Of a DNA stretch of 64,000 nt, positions 41,415-49,744 are shown in pieces. The stretch is taken from the NCBI RefSeq assembly GCF_024721605.1, contig NZ_CP102630.1:1612001-1676000 (forward strand). Direction: 5' to 3'. Source of the DNA: Sphingomicrobium flavum. Lineage in GTDB: Bacteria > Pseudomonadota > Alphaproteobacteria > Sphingomonadales > Sphingomonadaceae. Numbering within the stretch: position 1 is the stretch's first letter; each line of letters starts with the position of its first letter. The notes below the pieces were generated by a model, which was not told the DNA's origin, ran no database searches, and saw nothing but the letters and a program-made list of their open reading frames with translations. Both the position numbers and the translations under genes were made by a program.

Positions 41415-42155
41415 ATGGCACGCAAACGCAAATCTAAAGGGGGTTCTAACCCCAATCGGCCCCGTTTCTGGGGCAAGCATGCTGTCGCGGCGGCGCTCGA
41501 TAATCCGGATCGCACGGTCCTGAAGGCATGGACGACGCGTGAGGCGGCGAACTTCATGCAATTTCCGCCCGAGGTGCAGGTGGTGATGGCCGAGGCGCCC
41601 GATCTTGGCCGCCTCGTCCCCTCCGATGCGCCGCATCAGGGGGTGGTGATCGAGTGCGAGCCGCTGGAAGATATCTGGCTGGGCGATGTGCTGGCCGAAG
41701 CGCCCAAGAAATCCGTCATCCTAGTCCTCGACCAGGTCACCGATCCGCATAATGTCGGCGCCATCCTGCGTTCGGCAGCGGCCTTCGATGCCATCGCCAT
41801 CGTGACGCAGGATCGCCATGCCCCGCCAGAAGGCGGCGTGCTGGCCAAGGCGGCATCAGGCGCACTGGAAACGGTGCCCTGGGTGCGCGTCGTCAATTTA
41901 TCGCGCGCGCTGGAAGCAATGGCCGAAGCCGGTTTCTGGCGCATCGGCCTTGCCGGGGAAGCCGATACGACGCTGGCCGAGGCGCTGGGGCCGGACCGGG
42001 TCGCGCTGGTGCTGGGCGCGGAAGGGCCCGGCATGCGCGCCAATGTGCGCGATCATTGCGATGCGTTGGCCAAGCTGCCCATTTCGGATGCGATGGAGAG
42101 CCTCAACGTGTCCAACGCGGCAGCGATCAGCCTTTACGCCGCCAGCATCGCCTGA
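41415..42155 (+). CDS. rlmB: 23S rRNA (guanosine(2251)-2'-O)-methyltransferase
   Basis: A SPOUT methylase that modifies G2251 in the ribosomal P site. It has 246 aa: a substrate-binding N-terminal domain ('GKHAVAAALDNPDRTVLKAW', typical 'G.haV.aaL'), and the knot domain with 'LVLDQVTDPHNVGAILRSAAAFDA', 'VALVLGAEGPGMR' and 'ISDAMESLNVSNAAAISLY'. The start region is very basic (ARKRKSKGG). Its stop overlaps the glycosylase ATG (TGATG). Confidence 0.94.
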   Translation: MARKRKSKGGSNPNRPRFWGKHAVAAALDNPDRTVLKAWTTREAANFMQFPPEVQVVMAEAPDLGRLVPSDAPHQGVVIECEPLEDIWLGDVLAEAPKKSVILVLDQVTDPHNVGAILRSAAAFDAIAIVTQDRHAPPEGGVLAKAASGALETVPWVRVVNLSRALEAMAEAGFWRIGLAGEADTTLAEALGPDRVALVLGAEGPGMRANVRDHCDALAKLPISDAMESLNVSNAAAISLYAASIA

Positions 42156-42775
42156 TGGTCGCGACCCAGGAAAGCCTCGATGTGCATCTCGATGCGCTCG
42201 CGGCGATCGAGCCTGCCTTTGCGCGCACCATGGAAATCTATGGCCGTCCCGCGCCCCGGCTGCGCCCGACCGGCCATGTCACCATGCTGCGCACCATCGT
42301 GGGCCAACAGGTCAGCGTGGCCGCAGCCAATTCGATGTGGGCCAAGCTGGAAAATTGCTTCGGCGCGGATCCCGACCTCGATGCGATGATCGCCGCCGAT
42401 GACGACAAGATGCGCAGCGCCGGCCTGTCGCGGCAGAAAGCCGGTTACTGCCGCAGCCTAGCGGGGCTGGTGCAGGCGGGCGAGGTCTGTTTCGACAGCC
42501 TTCCCAAGGATGACGAGGAAGCCATCGCCGATCTCATCAAGATCAAGGGCATCGGTCGCTGGTCGGCCGAAATCTACCTGCTCTTTTCCGAAGGGCGGCC
42601 CGATGTCTTTCCCGCAGGCGACCTTGCCGTGCAGATCGAACTAGGCCGCATCCTAGAGTGCGAGGAGCGGCCGCCCGAAAAACTGGTGCGCCAATGGGCC
42701 GAGCCCTGGTCGCCCCATCGCGGCGCCGCTGCCATCCTGTCCTGGCACAGCTACCAGGCCGAGCCGCTGGGCTAG
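42155..42775 (+). CDS. alkA: DNA-3-methyladenine glycosylase II (AlkA family)
   Basis: A helix-hairpin-helix GPD glycosylase that removes alkylated bases. It has 206 aa. 'LRTIVGQQVSVAAANSMWAKL' and the HhH 'LIKIKGIGRWSAEIYLLFSEG' precede the catalytic Asp in 'PAGDLAVQ'. It lacks the extra N-terminal domain of E. coli AlkA, as do most short bacterial members. The ATG at 42155 overlaps the rlmB stop, so the two are co-translated. It overlaps the convergent proline-rich gene by 4 nt. Confidence 0.93.
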   Translation: MVATQESLDVHLDALAAIEPAFARTMEIYGRPAPRLRPTGHVTMLRTIVGQQVSVAAANSMWAKLENCFGADPDLDAMIAADDDKMRSAGLSRQKAGYCRSLAGLVQAGEVCFDSLPKDDEEAIADLIKIKGIGRWSAEIYLLFSEGRPDVFPAGDLAVQIELGRILECEERPPEKLVRQWAEPWSPHRGAAAILSWHSYQAEPLG

Positions 42776-43983
42776 GCCTTGCGCGCTTCCAGGTCGCGCC
42801 AAGTGCGCTGCCCCAGATCGGCGCGCATCGGCGCAAGCTTGTCGCCTTGGGTAGGCTTGCGGCCGATGACGAAGCGATGCGGGGTACCGCGCCCGCCGAC
42901 AAATCGGGGATAGAGCACGACCGTCGGCATGATGAGCTGGCGGCCCTCAAGCTGGACGATGGTCATCTGCGCAAGCGGAACCCGCAGCGTGCCGCGCATC
43001 TGCGCCTGGCCGAAGCTGTTGAGCATCTCGATCATCGCCGGGCCGTCCGCTGGCGGATGGGCAAGGAATTGCGCGATCTTCTGTTCCTGTTCGGGCCCCG
43101 CCATGATCATCGCGGTATCGACGCCGAGCTTGCGCGCCGGGCCATTTCCGCGATTGGCGATCTGCAGCGCATAATCGATCGCAAATTCCTGCTCGGTCAA
43201 CATTGCGCGCAGCGGGGTGAGATCGAGCAAGAGTTCGGGCGCCATCTTGATCGAGACGGTGTCCGATGCCGGTGCAGGCGGCGGTGGCGGCGGGGCGACC
43301 GGCGGGCTGGGCGCAGCCGGTTCGGCTGCTGGCGTGCGCGGGCTTGCCGGCACGGGCCTCGCCACTGGCGCGGTGGCTTGCGGCGCATTGGCCGGGACCG
43401 GCGATGCCGCGGCCTTGCGGCGCTGACGCACGAAGGCAAAACCGGCCAGGCCGGCGAGCAGTGCGGCCAGCGCCCAATACCATGGTGAAACCCCCTCGCT
43501 CGTTGCCGTGCCGGGCAAGGGCGGGCTGGACAGTGGCGGCGCCGTGGTGACGGGCGGCGAAGCCTGCACCGATGGCGGGGCCCCGGTTGCATCGACGACA
43601 TCATCCACCAGCGGCGGCGGCGAAATTTCGACATCGGGCGGCAGCGTTCGCGGCGCAGGCGCATCAGTAGGCGCCCGGGTTGTCGGCGCAGGTTGCTGGC
43701 GCGTTGGCGCAGGCGCGGTCGAAGGTTGGGTGGTTCGCGGCGTTGGCGTTGGTTGCGCTTGGGGTTGCGCCTGGGCCGGAGGCTGAGCCTGCGGCCGTTC
43801 GGCGGGTGGCCGCGCGGGTTGCTCACCGATCGTGAAATCGCGCAGCTCTTCGGGCCCCACCGGCCGCAGGTCCGCATTGCCCGGCGGAATCGCCTCGACA
43901 TTGCGCGGCGGCGTTGCGAGCGCTGCCGTGCAGATCATCATCGCGGCCAGCAGGCCGGCACCAAGTTTCCCACCCCGAATCAT
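42772..43983 (-). CDS. Proline-rich secreted/membrane protein of unknown function
   Basis: 403 aa. A signal peptide (1-23, 'LAAMMICTAALA') is followed by about 140 residues very rich in Pro, Ala, Gln and Thr. A membrane helix lies at about 165-185 ('WYWALAALLAGLAGFAFV'), with a second Pro/Ala linker after it. A conserved-looking folded domain of about 160 residues closes the protein ('MAPELLLDLTPLRAMLTEQEFAIDYALQIANRGNGPARKLGVDT' and beyond). The layout predicts a periplasmic spacer and a cytoplasmic domain. No family is recognised. Confidence 0.75.
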   Translation of the reverse strand: MIRGGKLGAGLLAAMMICTAALATPPRNVEAIPPGNADLRPVGPEELRDFTIGEQPARPPAERPQAQPPAQAQPQAQPTPTPRTTQPSTAPAPTRQQPAPTTRAPTDAPAPRTLPPDVEISPPPLVDDVVDATGAPPSVQASPPVTTAPPLSSPPLPGTATSEGVSPWYWALAALLAGLAGFAFVRQRRKAAASPVPANAPQATAPVARPVPASPRTPAAEPAAPSPPVAPPPPPPAPASDTVSIKMAPELLLDLTPLRAMLTEQEFAIDYALQIANRGNGPARKLGVDTAMIMAGPEQEQKIAQFLAHPPADGPAMIEMLNSFGQAQMRGTLRVPLAQMTIVQLEGRQLIMPTVVLYPRFVGGRGTPHRFVIGRKPTQGDKLAPMRADLGQRTWRDLEARKA

Positions 43984-44032
43984 GGGCGGAAGCGGAAGCC
44001 CAGCTTTGCGCTGCGGTCAAGCATCATGCGGC

Positions 44033-44722
44033 CTATCGTGCATCGACGAGCACGAGTTCCACATCCTCCATGGCCTCGACCTGGATCTGCTCCTCACCGG
44101 TGATGGCCACTCCGTCGCGCGCTTCCGCTTCTTTCCCGTTCACGCGCACGCGCGCCGAAGGAACCAGATAGAGGTGGCGATCGGGGCTGGCATCATAGGT
44201 CACGCTGTCACCCGCCTTGACCGAAGCCCCGAGGATGCGCGCATCGGCGTGGATCGAAAGCGCGCCGTCATCACCGCCGCTCGCCAAAAGCTGGAAGGCG
44301 CCCTGGCGCGCTTCCTTGGGAAAGGGCTTCATGCCCCATTGCGGCTGGGCGCCGGGCTTGTCGGTTTCGATCCAAATCTGGAACAGCGTGGTTTCCTCAT
44401 CCTCCAGATTATATTCGGCATGCATCACGCCGGTGCCCGCGCTCATCACCTGCACGTCGCCTGCGCCGGTGCGGCCGACATTGCCCATGCTATCCTTGTG
44501 GCTGATCGCACCGCTGCGGACATAGGTGACGATTTCCATGTCGCGGTGGGGATGCGGGGGAAAGCCGCTCTTGGCCGCAATGCGGTCATCGTTCCACACG
44601 CGAATACGGCCCCAGGCCATGCGGTCAGGGTCATGATATTGGGCAAAGCTGAAATGGTGGCGGGCATCGAGCCAGCCATGGTCGGCATGGCCGAGCGAGG
44701 CAAAGGGACGGATATCGATCAT
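44033..44722 (-). CDS. Pirin family protein
   Basis: A bicupin of 229 aa from the ATG at 44722 (MIDIRPFASLGHADHGWL). The N-terminal metal-binding motif is 'FPPHPHRDMEIVTYVRSGAISHKDSMG', with His ligands and a Glu, then 'SAGTGVMHAEYN'. Bacterial pirins of this kind (YhhW/YhaK type) include quercetin dioxygenases, but the substrate here is unknown. It lies 45 nt downstream of the carbonic anhydrase gene on the same strand. Confidence 0.92.
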   Translation of the reverse strand: MIDIRPFASLGHADHGWLDARHHFSFAQYHDPDRMAWGRIRVWNDDRIAAKSGFPPHPHRDMEIVTYVRSGAISHKDSMGNVGRTGAGDVQVMSAGTGVMHAEYNLEDEETTLFQIWIETDKPGAQPQWGMKPFPKEARQGAFQLLASGGDDGALSIHADARILGASVKAGDSVTYDASPDRHLYLVPSARVRVNGKEAEARDGVAITGEEQIQVEAMEDVELVLVDAR

Positions 44723-44767
44723 GAAAAACAGATGGGGTCGCCCCCCACTTGCTTTCAAGACGCGTGC

Positions 44768-45292
44768 CTAATCCAGCCTTTTCAGGCCCTTGGCATAATG
44801 AGCCGCCTTGTCGGCATAGAGCTTTGCCGAGGCGCGCAGCATCTCGACCGAATCATCATCCAGACTGCGGATGACGCGGGCGGGCGACCCCACGATCAGG
44901 CTGCGCGCGGGGAAACTTTTCCCCTCGGTCACCAGCGCGCCCGCGCCAACGATCGACTGCGCGCCGATGGTTGTGCCGTTCAAGATACGCGCGCCCATGC
45001 CGATCAGCGCTTCATCTTCCACAATGCAGCCGTGCAGGATCGCCTGGTGGCCGACGGTCACCCGCGCGCCGATGGTCAGCGGGGCGCCCGGATCGCTATG
45101 CCCGATGGCGCCATCCTGGAAATTGGTCTCTTCGCCAAGGATGATCGGCGTGTTGTCGGCGCGCACCACCGCGCCGAACCAGACGCTTGCACGCGCCCCC
45201 AACCGGACATCGCCGATAAGGTCGGCGCTGGGCGCGACCCAGGCGCCATCGGCCAGTGAGGGGCGCAGGTCATCGAGCGAATAAAGCGTCAT
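44768..45292 (-). CDS. Gamma-class carbonic anhydrase family protein
   Basis: A left-handed beta-helix (hexapeptide repeat) protein of 174 aa, of the YrdA/PaaY/CaiE group. Zinc ligands are expected in 'AIGHSDPGAPLTIGARVTVGHQAILHGC' (three His). The strands repeat in [LIV]Gxxxx units. Activity may be carbonic anhydrase or acyltransferase-like scaffolding and cannot be fixed by sequence. It is the first gene of a minus-strand pair with pirin. Confidence 0.93.
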   Translation of the reverse strand: MTLYSLDDLRPSLADGAWVAPSADLIGDVRLGARASVWFGAVVRADNTPIILGEETNFQDGAIGHSDPGAPLTIGARVTVGHQAILHGCIVEDEALIGMGARILNGTTIGAQSIVGAGALVTEGKSFPARSLIVGSPARVIRSLDDDSVEMLRASAKLYADKAAHYAKGLKRLD

Positions 45293-45693
45293 GATTCGGG
45301 TCTAGCGGCTTGTTTGGGGCGCGTCGACGGTGCGATTTCGCGTATTATTCTGTCGCACGAAGGCAACAGTTTGTCGCTGTAAGCCGCCCGATTGCCCCAT
45401 TTCGGCGAAAACCATTCCGGCGTCGGACGGACAGCCAATCGCGAAAATCCGGACCATCTGCTCGGCTTATGCTGCACCTGCTAAATGACGAAAAACCAAC
45501 ATATTTTGTCTTTTTCGCGAGAAGAAGGGAACGGCTATACGTCGCCAAGGTGTCGCTCTTCCGACACACAACATCCGCCAAAATTCAACAATTTTTAAAC
45601 ATCGGGACCCTATCGCCTCATCGTTAGTTAGGGTTGCTCGACATAATTGCTTATGTTAGGCCGATGAGAACTCGAAGAAGAGGGGTTTTAGTA
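45293..45693. other. Long AT-richer intergenic region upstream of the secreted small protein
   Basis: About 400 nt with no supportable gene. It is noticeably more AT-rich than the backbone from 45480 on. It contains an inverted repeat CGAAAAA...TTTTTCG (about 45488-45517). The leader and promoter of the gene at 45694 must lie in its right part, but no clear consensus promoter was found. Confidence 0.4.
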
Positions 45694-45954
45694 ATGATTT
45701 TGAAGACGACGCTTTCTGCCGCTGCTGCGGCCGCGCTAATCGCTGCTCCGGTGGGTGCTGCTACCCGTCCGGCCGCTGCGGTTCCGACCATGACCACGAC
45801 CGCCACCACGGCTGCTCTGCAGGACGATGACGGTTACGGCATGGACGCCGGCACCATCGTGGTTGGCATCCTGGCTGCCGGTCTCATCGTGTGGGGCATC
45901 ATCACGCTGCTCGACGACGGTGACGACGAAACGCTGCCGATCAGCCTCGCCTAA
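45694..45954 (+). CDS. Small secreted membrane protein of unknown function
   Basis: 86 aa from the ATG at 45694, preceded by GAAGAGGGG about 11 nt upstream. The signal peptide (1-24) ends 'AAPVGAA', a Thr/Ala-rich stretch follows, then an acidic 'QDDDGYGMDAG'. One C-terminal membrane helix ('TIVVGILAAGLIVWGIITLL') precedes an acidic tail. It has its own long leader and a strong terminator (46032-46071). This suggests a separately controlled, well-expressed gene. It precedes the polysaccharide export gene. Confidence 0.78.
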   Translation: MILKTTLSAAAAAALIAAPVGAATRPAAAVPTMTTTATTAALQDDDGYGMDAGTIVVGILAAGLIVWGIITLLDDGDDETLPISLA

Positions 45955-46031
45955 GCTTTAGGCTGGCATATCGACGCGCGATGCCGGGCGGCTCGTTCGC
46001 TCATGCTTCGCGTTAGTTGATGGCAAACTTT

Positions 46032-46071
46032 AAAGGGGGCCGGGAATTCATTTTCCCGGCTCCCTTTTTCT
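46032..46071 (+). terminator. Strong Rho-independent terminator
   Basis: A 15-bp stem with one G-U pair (46032-46046 with 46053-46067; GGGGGCCGGGAA pairing with TTCCCGGCTCCC) and a 6-nt loop, followed by TTCTTT. It lies about 78 nt after the stop of the small secreted protein. Confidence 0.88.
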
Positions 46072-46175
46072 TTGCGCTTGATAGGGGTTACGACTGGCCC
46101 TTACAGTGCGATGCAGATGGGCGATCGCCGATGACAAGGCGGGACACGCCCGATGGCCCGGTTGGCCATGGTCAA

Positions 46176-46889
46176 ATGGAGTATCCTGACGTGCTGAAGA
46201 AAACGCTGCCTCTCGCCCTGATCGTCTCGCTCGGCGCCTGCGCCGGCCATGGCGGCCTAGATTCCAATTCCTCTGCCGTGACGGTCGCGGATCGCCTGCC
46301 GCCCCCCGATGTGGAATCGATGACCCGCAATTTCGCCGACTATCGCATGGGCGTGAACGACGAGATCGAGGTGCAGGTCTTCGGGGTCGAGGAAATGACC
46401 CGGCGCGGCACCATCGATTCGGCGGGCTATTTCGCCATGCCGCTGGCAGGATCGGTGCTGGCGGGCGGCAAGACCCCGGCCGAACTGGCCACGCTGGTCG
46501 AAGACCGGCTACGCGGGCGCTATCTCAAGGATCCCAAGGTTTCGGTCAACATCGTCGAGGCGCGCGCCAACACGGTGACCGTTGATGGCGCGGTGCGCCA
46601 GCCAGGCATCTACCCGATCGTCGGCACGCTGACGCTGCAGCAGGCGGTGGCGATGGCCCGCGGCGCGGATGAAACCGCCAATCTCGGCAAGATCGTCGTG
46701 TTCCGCCGTTCGGGCGGCCAGCAGATGGCGGCGATGTTCGACCTCAAGGATATTCGCGAAGGCAAATATGAAGATCCGGTGATCTTCGCCAGCGACATCG
46801 TCGTCGTCGGCGAAAGCGCGACCCGCCGCTTCCTCAAGGACCTGCGCACCACCATCCCGACAGTCGGCCAGTTCACGCCGATCCTTTAG
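46176..46889 (+). CDS. Polysaccharide export outer-membrane lipoprotein (Wza/GumB type)
   Basis: 237 aa from the ATG at 46176. The lipobox is VSLGAC (Cys near 21). The Poly_export domain is 'MGVNDEIEVQVFGVEEMTRRGTIDSAGYFAMPLAGSV' and so on, followed by one SLBB domain ('NTVTVDGAVRQPGIYPIVGTLTLQQAVAMA'). It forms the outer-membrane channel or adaptor for capsule or exopolysaccharide export. The usual partners (Wzc-type kinase, glycosyltransferases) are not adjacent here. It begins about 105 nt after the preceding terminator, so it has its own promoter. Confidence 0.92.
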   Translation: MEYPDVLKKTLPLALIVSLGACAGHGGLDSNSSAVTVADRLPPPDVESMTRNFADYRMGVNDEIEVQVFGVEEMTRRGTIDSAGYFAMPLAGSVLAGGKTPAELATLVEDRLRGRYLKDPKVSVNIVEARANTVTVDGAVRQPGIYPIVGTLTLQQAVAMARGADETANLGKIVVFRRSGGQQMAAMFDLKDIREGKYEDPVIFASDIVVVGESATRRFLKDLRTTIPTVGQFTPIL

Positions 46890-47161
46890 GCCGCGCGCTG
46901 CAAGTCTGCGCGTCGGGCCTGCTGGGCACAAGCGACGACCGTGAGCCGTTGCAGACTGAGCGTCGGGCCTCCGGCCCGTCGGTCCTGGCTGATGGATTTA
47001 TCTTGCCTGTCTTCGTCAACGCGTAAGACGTCATCGTCATCATTTACCGTTGGCACGGCCTCGGAAGCAGCACTTCCCCACCCGTTCGGCCGGCTCGCGC
47101 GAACGCACAGCGGCGCAACAGGCAGTGACAATAGAGACCGATACGGATAAAGCTAAGGAAA
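46890..47161. other. Intergenic stretch between export gene and tRNA-Leu
   Basis: Nothing gene-like. It holds two imperfect copies of a sequence ending gcgtcgggcct (about 46908-46919 and 46960-46970). The second is followed by a short CGTCGGGCC-tc-CGGCCCGTCG palindrome that could end the export gene's transcript, though no U-tract follows. Confidence 0.35.
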
Positions 47162-47248
47162 TGGTGCCCAGGAGAGGACTCGAACCTCCACGCCCTTACG
47201 AGCGCCGCCACCTGAAGACGGTGCGTCTACCAATTCCGCCACCTGGGC
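47162..47248 (-). tRNA. tRNA-Leu (anticodon CAG)
   Basis: 87 nt with encoded CCA. On the minus strand the acceptor GCCCAGG pairs with CCTGGGC, discriminator A. The anticodon stem CCGTC/GGCGG encloses loop TTCAGGT, giving anticodon CAG for the CTG codon. The D arm GGTAGACGC and a long variable arm are typical of class II tRNA-Leu. Confidence 0.96.
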
Positions 47249-47454
47249 ACATTCACGTCGGTGCGTGGTAGGCCGCGGCGCTTAGAAGAGGTAGCGGCGG
47301 CCTGTCAACAGATAGTGTGGATCGCGCCGCAGATTCCCGCTGCAAGGTGAAATCATCGCTAAATTTCCATTTACCCATTCCTTTTAACGCCCCTTCATGG
47401 AAGGTGAGTTAATTTCCTTCTGCTCGAACGACAGGAGGAATGAGGAACTGAGCC

Positions 47455-47769
47455 ATGGAGACCGTGATGGACGACAATAAAGGACGATCGCAGGAACGGC
47501 GTGCCCTGTCGGGAACCGTCCGTTCGCGCCATAGCGGAACCAAGGCTTATCCTTCCGACATTCTCGATCTGTCGCCGGGCGGTTGCCGGGTGGAACTCAG
47601 CTATACGCCGCGGGTCGGCGAAATTATCTGGATCACCCTGCCCGGCATCGAATCCATCGAAAGCAAGATTTGCTGGGTCGACGGGTTCAAGGCGGGCGTG
47701 GCGTTCACCAAACCCCTTTATCCGTCGGTGTTCGATTTGATCGCCCAAAGGATCGAGCAGGGCCGCTAA
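47455..47769 (+). CDS. PilZ domain protein (c-di-GMP receptor)
   Basis: A single PilZ domain of 104 aa. The two c-di-GMP binding motifs are visible: RSQER (RxxxR) near residues 11-15 and DLSPGG (DxSxGG) near 38-43. The rest fits the PilZ beta barrel ('YTPRVGEIIWITLPGIESIESKICWV'). It probably changes the activity of a partner in motility or polysaccharide output. GAGGAAC lies just upstream of the ATG at 47455. It stands alone between tRNA-Leu and the SDR gene. Confidence 0.92.
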   Translation: METVMDDNKGRSQERRALSGTVRSRHSGTKAYPSDILDLSPGGCRVELSYTPRVGEIIWITLPGIESIESKICWVDGFKAGVAFTKPLYPSVFDLIAQRIEQGR

Positions 47770-47910
47770 AAAAGCCTCATCATATCCCCTCGAGGACGGC
47801 CCTGCTCTTTCCTGCCTTGCCCGCCAAGCCAAACCACCCCCTTGCCAAGCCCCCGCCCCTTGCCCCAAGGGATGCGCCAACAGTCCCATGATGCGTGATT
47901 GGCGAGACGG

Positions 47911-48855
47911 ATGAGCGATCCCAACAAGACGAAAATCGTAACGGTGTTCGGTGGCGGCGGCTTTGTCGGCCGCTATGCCTGTGAGAAATTGCTGAAACAT
48001 GATGTGCGCCTGCGCGTGGCCGAGCGCCACCCCAATAGCGCGCATCGCCTGCAGCCTTTGGGCGGGGTCGGCCAGGTCGCGTTGATGGCGGCCGACCTCA
48101 CGCGCCCCGATACGGTCAAGCGCGCGGTCGAGGGCGCGGATGCGGTCATCAACCTGGTCGGCGTTTTCAACGGCGATCTCAACGCCATCCATGTCGAGGG
48201 CGCGCGCACTGCGGCGATGGCTGCCAGGGAAGCGGGCGCCAGTGCCTTTGTGCAGGTGTCCGCCATCGGCGCCGATCCGCAATCTGAATCGCGCTATGGC
48301 CGCACCAAGGGTGAGGGCGAGGATGCGGTCAAGAAAGCCTTCAAGGGCGCCACCATCCTGCGCCCCAGCGTGGTCTTCGGTCAGGAGGATGATTTTACCA
48401 ATCGTTTCGCCCAGCTGGCAGGACTGCCGTTCCTGCCGGTGATGAAGCCCGAAACCAAATTCCAGCCGGTTTTTGCCGGCGATCTTGGCAAGGCGATTGC
48501 CGCTGCCGCGCTCGACCCCGCCAGCCATGGCGGCAAGACTTATGAGATTGGCGGACCCGAAGTCATGACGATGCGTGAATTGAATGCCCGCATTGCCGCG
48601 ATGGCGGGGCGCGATCCCGAGATGTTCGACCTGCCCGATTTCGTCGGCGACATGATGAGCCGGCTGGGTTTCCTGCCGGGCGCGCCGATTACCCGCGACC
48701 AGTGGATCATGCTGCAGTCCGACAATGTGGTCGGCAAGGGCAAACCGGGGCTCGCCAAGCTTGGCGTCGATGCCACTGCGCTTGGTCAGGTCGCGCCCGA
48801 ATGGCTGGGCCGTTATCGCAAGGGCGGCCGTTTCGCCGCGGGGGCGAGCGCCTAG
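47911..48855 (+). CDS. NDUFA9-like atypical short-chain dehydrogenase
   Basis: 314 aa from the ATG at 47911. The NAD(P)-binding Rossmann motif is 'VTVFGGGGFVGRYACEKLL' at the N-terminus. 'SESRYGRTKGEGEDAVKKAF' carries the YxxxK of extended SDRs. The protein resembles the complex I NDUFA9 family common in alphaproteobacteria. A quinone-biosynthesis or complex I assembly role is suggested for the family but not proven. It lies 3 nt before uppP, and the pair is likely one operon. Confidence 0.9.
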   Translation: MSDPNKTKIVTVFGGGGFVGRYACEKLLKHDVRLRVAERHPNSAHRLQPLGGVGQVALMAADLTRPDTVKRAVEGADAVINLVGVFNGDLNAIHVEGARTAAMAAREAGASAFVQVSAIGADPQSESRYGRTKGEGEDAVKKAFKGATILRPSVVFGQEDDFTNRFAQLAGLPFLPVMKPETKFQPVFAGDLGKAIAAAALDPASHGGKTYEIGGPEVMTMRELNARIAAMAGRDPEMFDLPDFVGDMMSRLGFLPGAPITRDQWIMLQSDNVVGKGKPGLAKLGVDATALGQVAPEWLGRYRKGGRFAAGASA

Positions 48856-48858
48856 ACC

Positions 48859-49686
48859 ATGCCCATTCTCTGGCTCGTCATCATCCTCGGCATCGTCGAG
48901 GGGCTCACCGAATATCTGCCCGTCTCCTCCACCGGCCACCTGATCCTCGCCACCGAGCTGATGGGGTTCGATGCCGAAGACTGGGCGGTCTTCAACGTCG
49001 CCATTCAGCCGGGCGCGATCCTGGCAGTGGTCATCCTTTACTGGAACACCTTCTGGGGCGTGCTGAAAGGCCTGTTCGAGCGCAGCAAGCATGCCATGGA
49101 CTTCACCCGAAACCTGATCGTCGCCTTCCTGCCCGCAGTGATCCTGGGCGTGCTTTTGGGCGATTGGCTCGACCTGCTGCTTGCCAATGCGGTGGTGGTG
49201 GCCTGGGCGCTGATCATCGGTGGCATCGCCATCCTGATCATCGAGAAATGGGCCAACCCGCCCGCGCGCCCCGACATCCCCGAAGACCAGATCGGCGGGG
49301 CGGTTGCTACGCTGGGCTTCAAGCGATCGCTGTTGATCGGCATCGTCCAGTGCCTGGCCATGATCCCCGGTGTCAGCCGTTCGGGCGCCACCATCATGGG
49401 GGCGATGGCGCTGGGCGTCGATCGCCGCACCGCCGCTGAATTCAGCTTCTTCCTGGCCGTCCCCACGCTGACCGGCGCGACCGCCTACCAGCTGTTTCGC
49501 GAGCGCGAGAACCTGATCGCCGACGATATGGGCTGGATCGTACTCGGCGCCTTCGTCAGCTTCATTGTCGCTTATGTCGTCGTCAAAGCCTTTATCGCTA
49601 TCGTGACGCGTTACGGATTTGCACCATTCGCCTGGTATCGCATCGTCGTGGGTGCCGCCGCGCTTGTGTGGCTCGGCGCAATCTGA
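48859..49686 (+). CDS. uppP: Undecaprenyl-diphosphatase
   Basis: An integral membrane phosphatase (BacA family) that recycles undecaprenyl pyrophosphate to the carrier for peptidoglycan and polysaccharide synthesis. It has 275 aa and about eight membrane helices. The catalytic signatures are 'IVEGLTEYLPVSSTGHLIL' (E/Q-rich motif near 10-28) and 'PGVSRSGATIMGAMALG' (Arg/Ser motif). It follows the SDR gene by 3 nt. Confidence 0.97.
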   Translation: MPILWLVIILGIVEGLTEYLPVSSTGHLILATELMGFDAEDWAVFNVAIQPGAILAVVILYWNTFWGVLKGLFERSKHAMDFTRNLIVAFLPAVILGVLLGDWLDLLLANAVVVAWALIIGGIAILIIEKWANPPARPDIPEDQIGGAVATLGFKRSLLIGIVQCLAMIPGVSRSGATIMGAMALGVDRRTAAEFSFFLAVPTLTGATAYQLFRERENLIADDMGWIVLGAFVSFIVAYVVVKAFIAIVTRYGFAPFAWYRIVVGAAALVWLGAI

Positions 49687-49744
49687 TTGAGTGCGATAGC
49701 GTTACAGGAAATTCCAACTACCATCCCGGGGGGGGACCAACATC

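Noticed and set aside
43200-43800. Apparent tandem repeats in the proline-rich gene
   Set aside because: They are low-complexity Pro/Ala/Gln/Thr codons, not a CRISPR array or a regular tandem repeat; no constant spacer length is seen.
43832-45259. 475-codon plus-strand frame opposite the proline-rich, pirin and carbonic anhydrase genes
   Set aside because: The minus strand has three genes with clear signal peptide or catalytic motifs; the plus product has only GC-rich noise.
47420-47450. ATG within aggaggaatg upstream of the PilZ gene as a leader peptide start
   Set aside because: It reads only three codons before a stop, so it is more likely an incidental ATG beside the real ribosome binding region.
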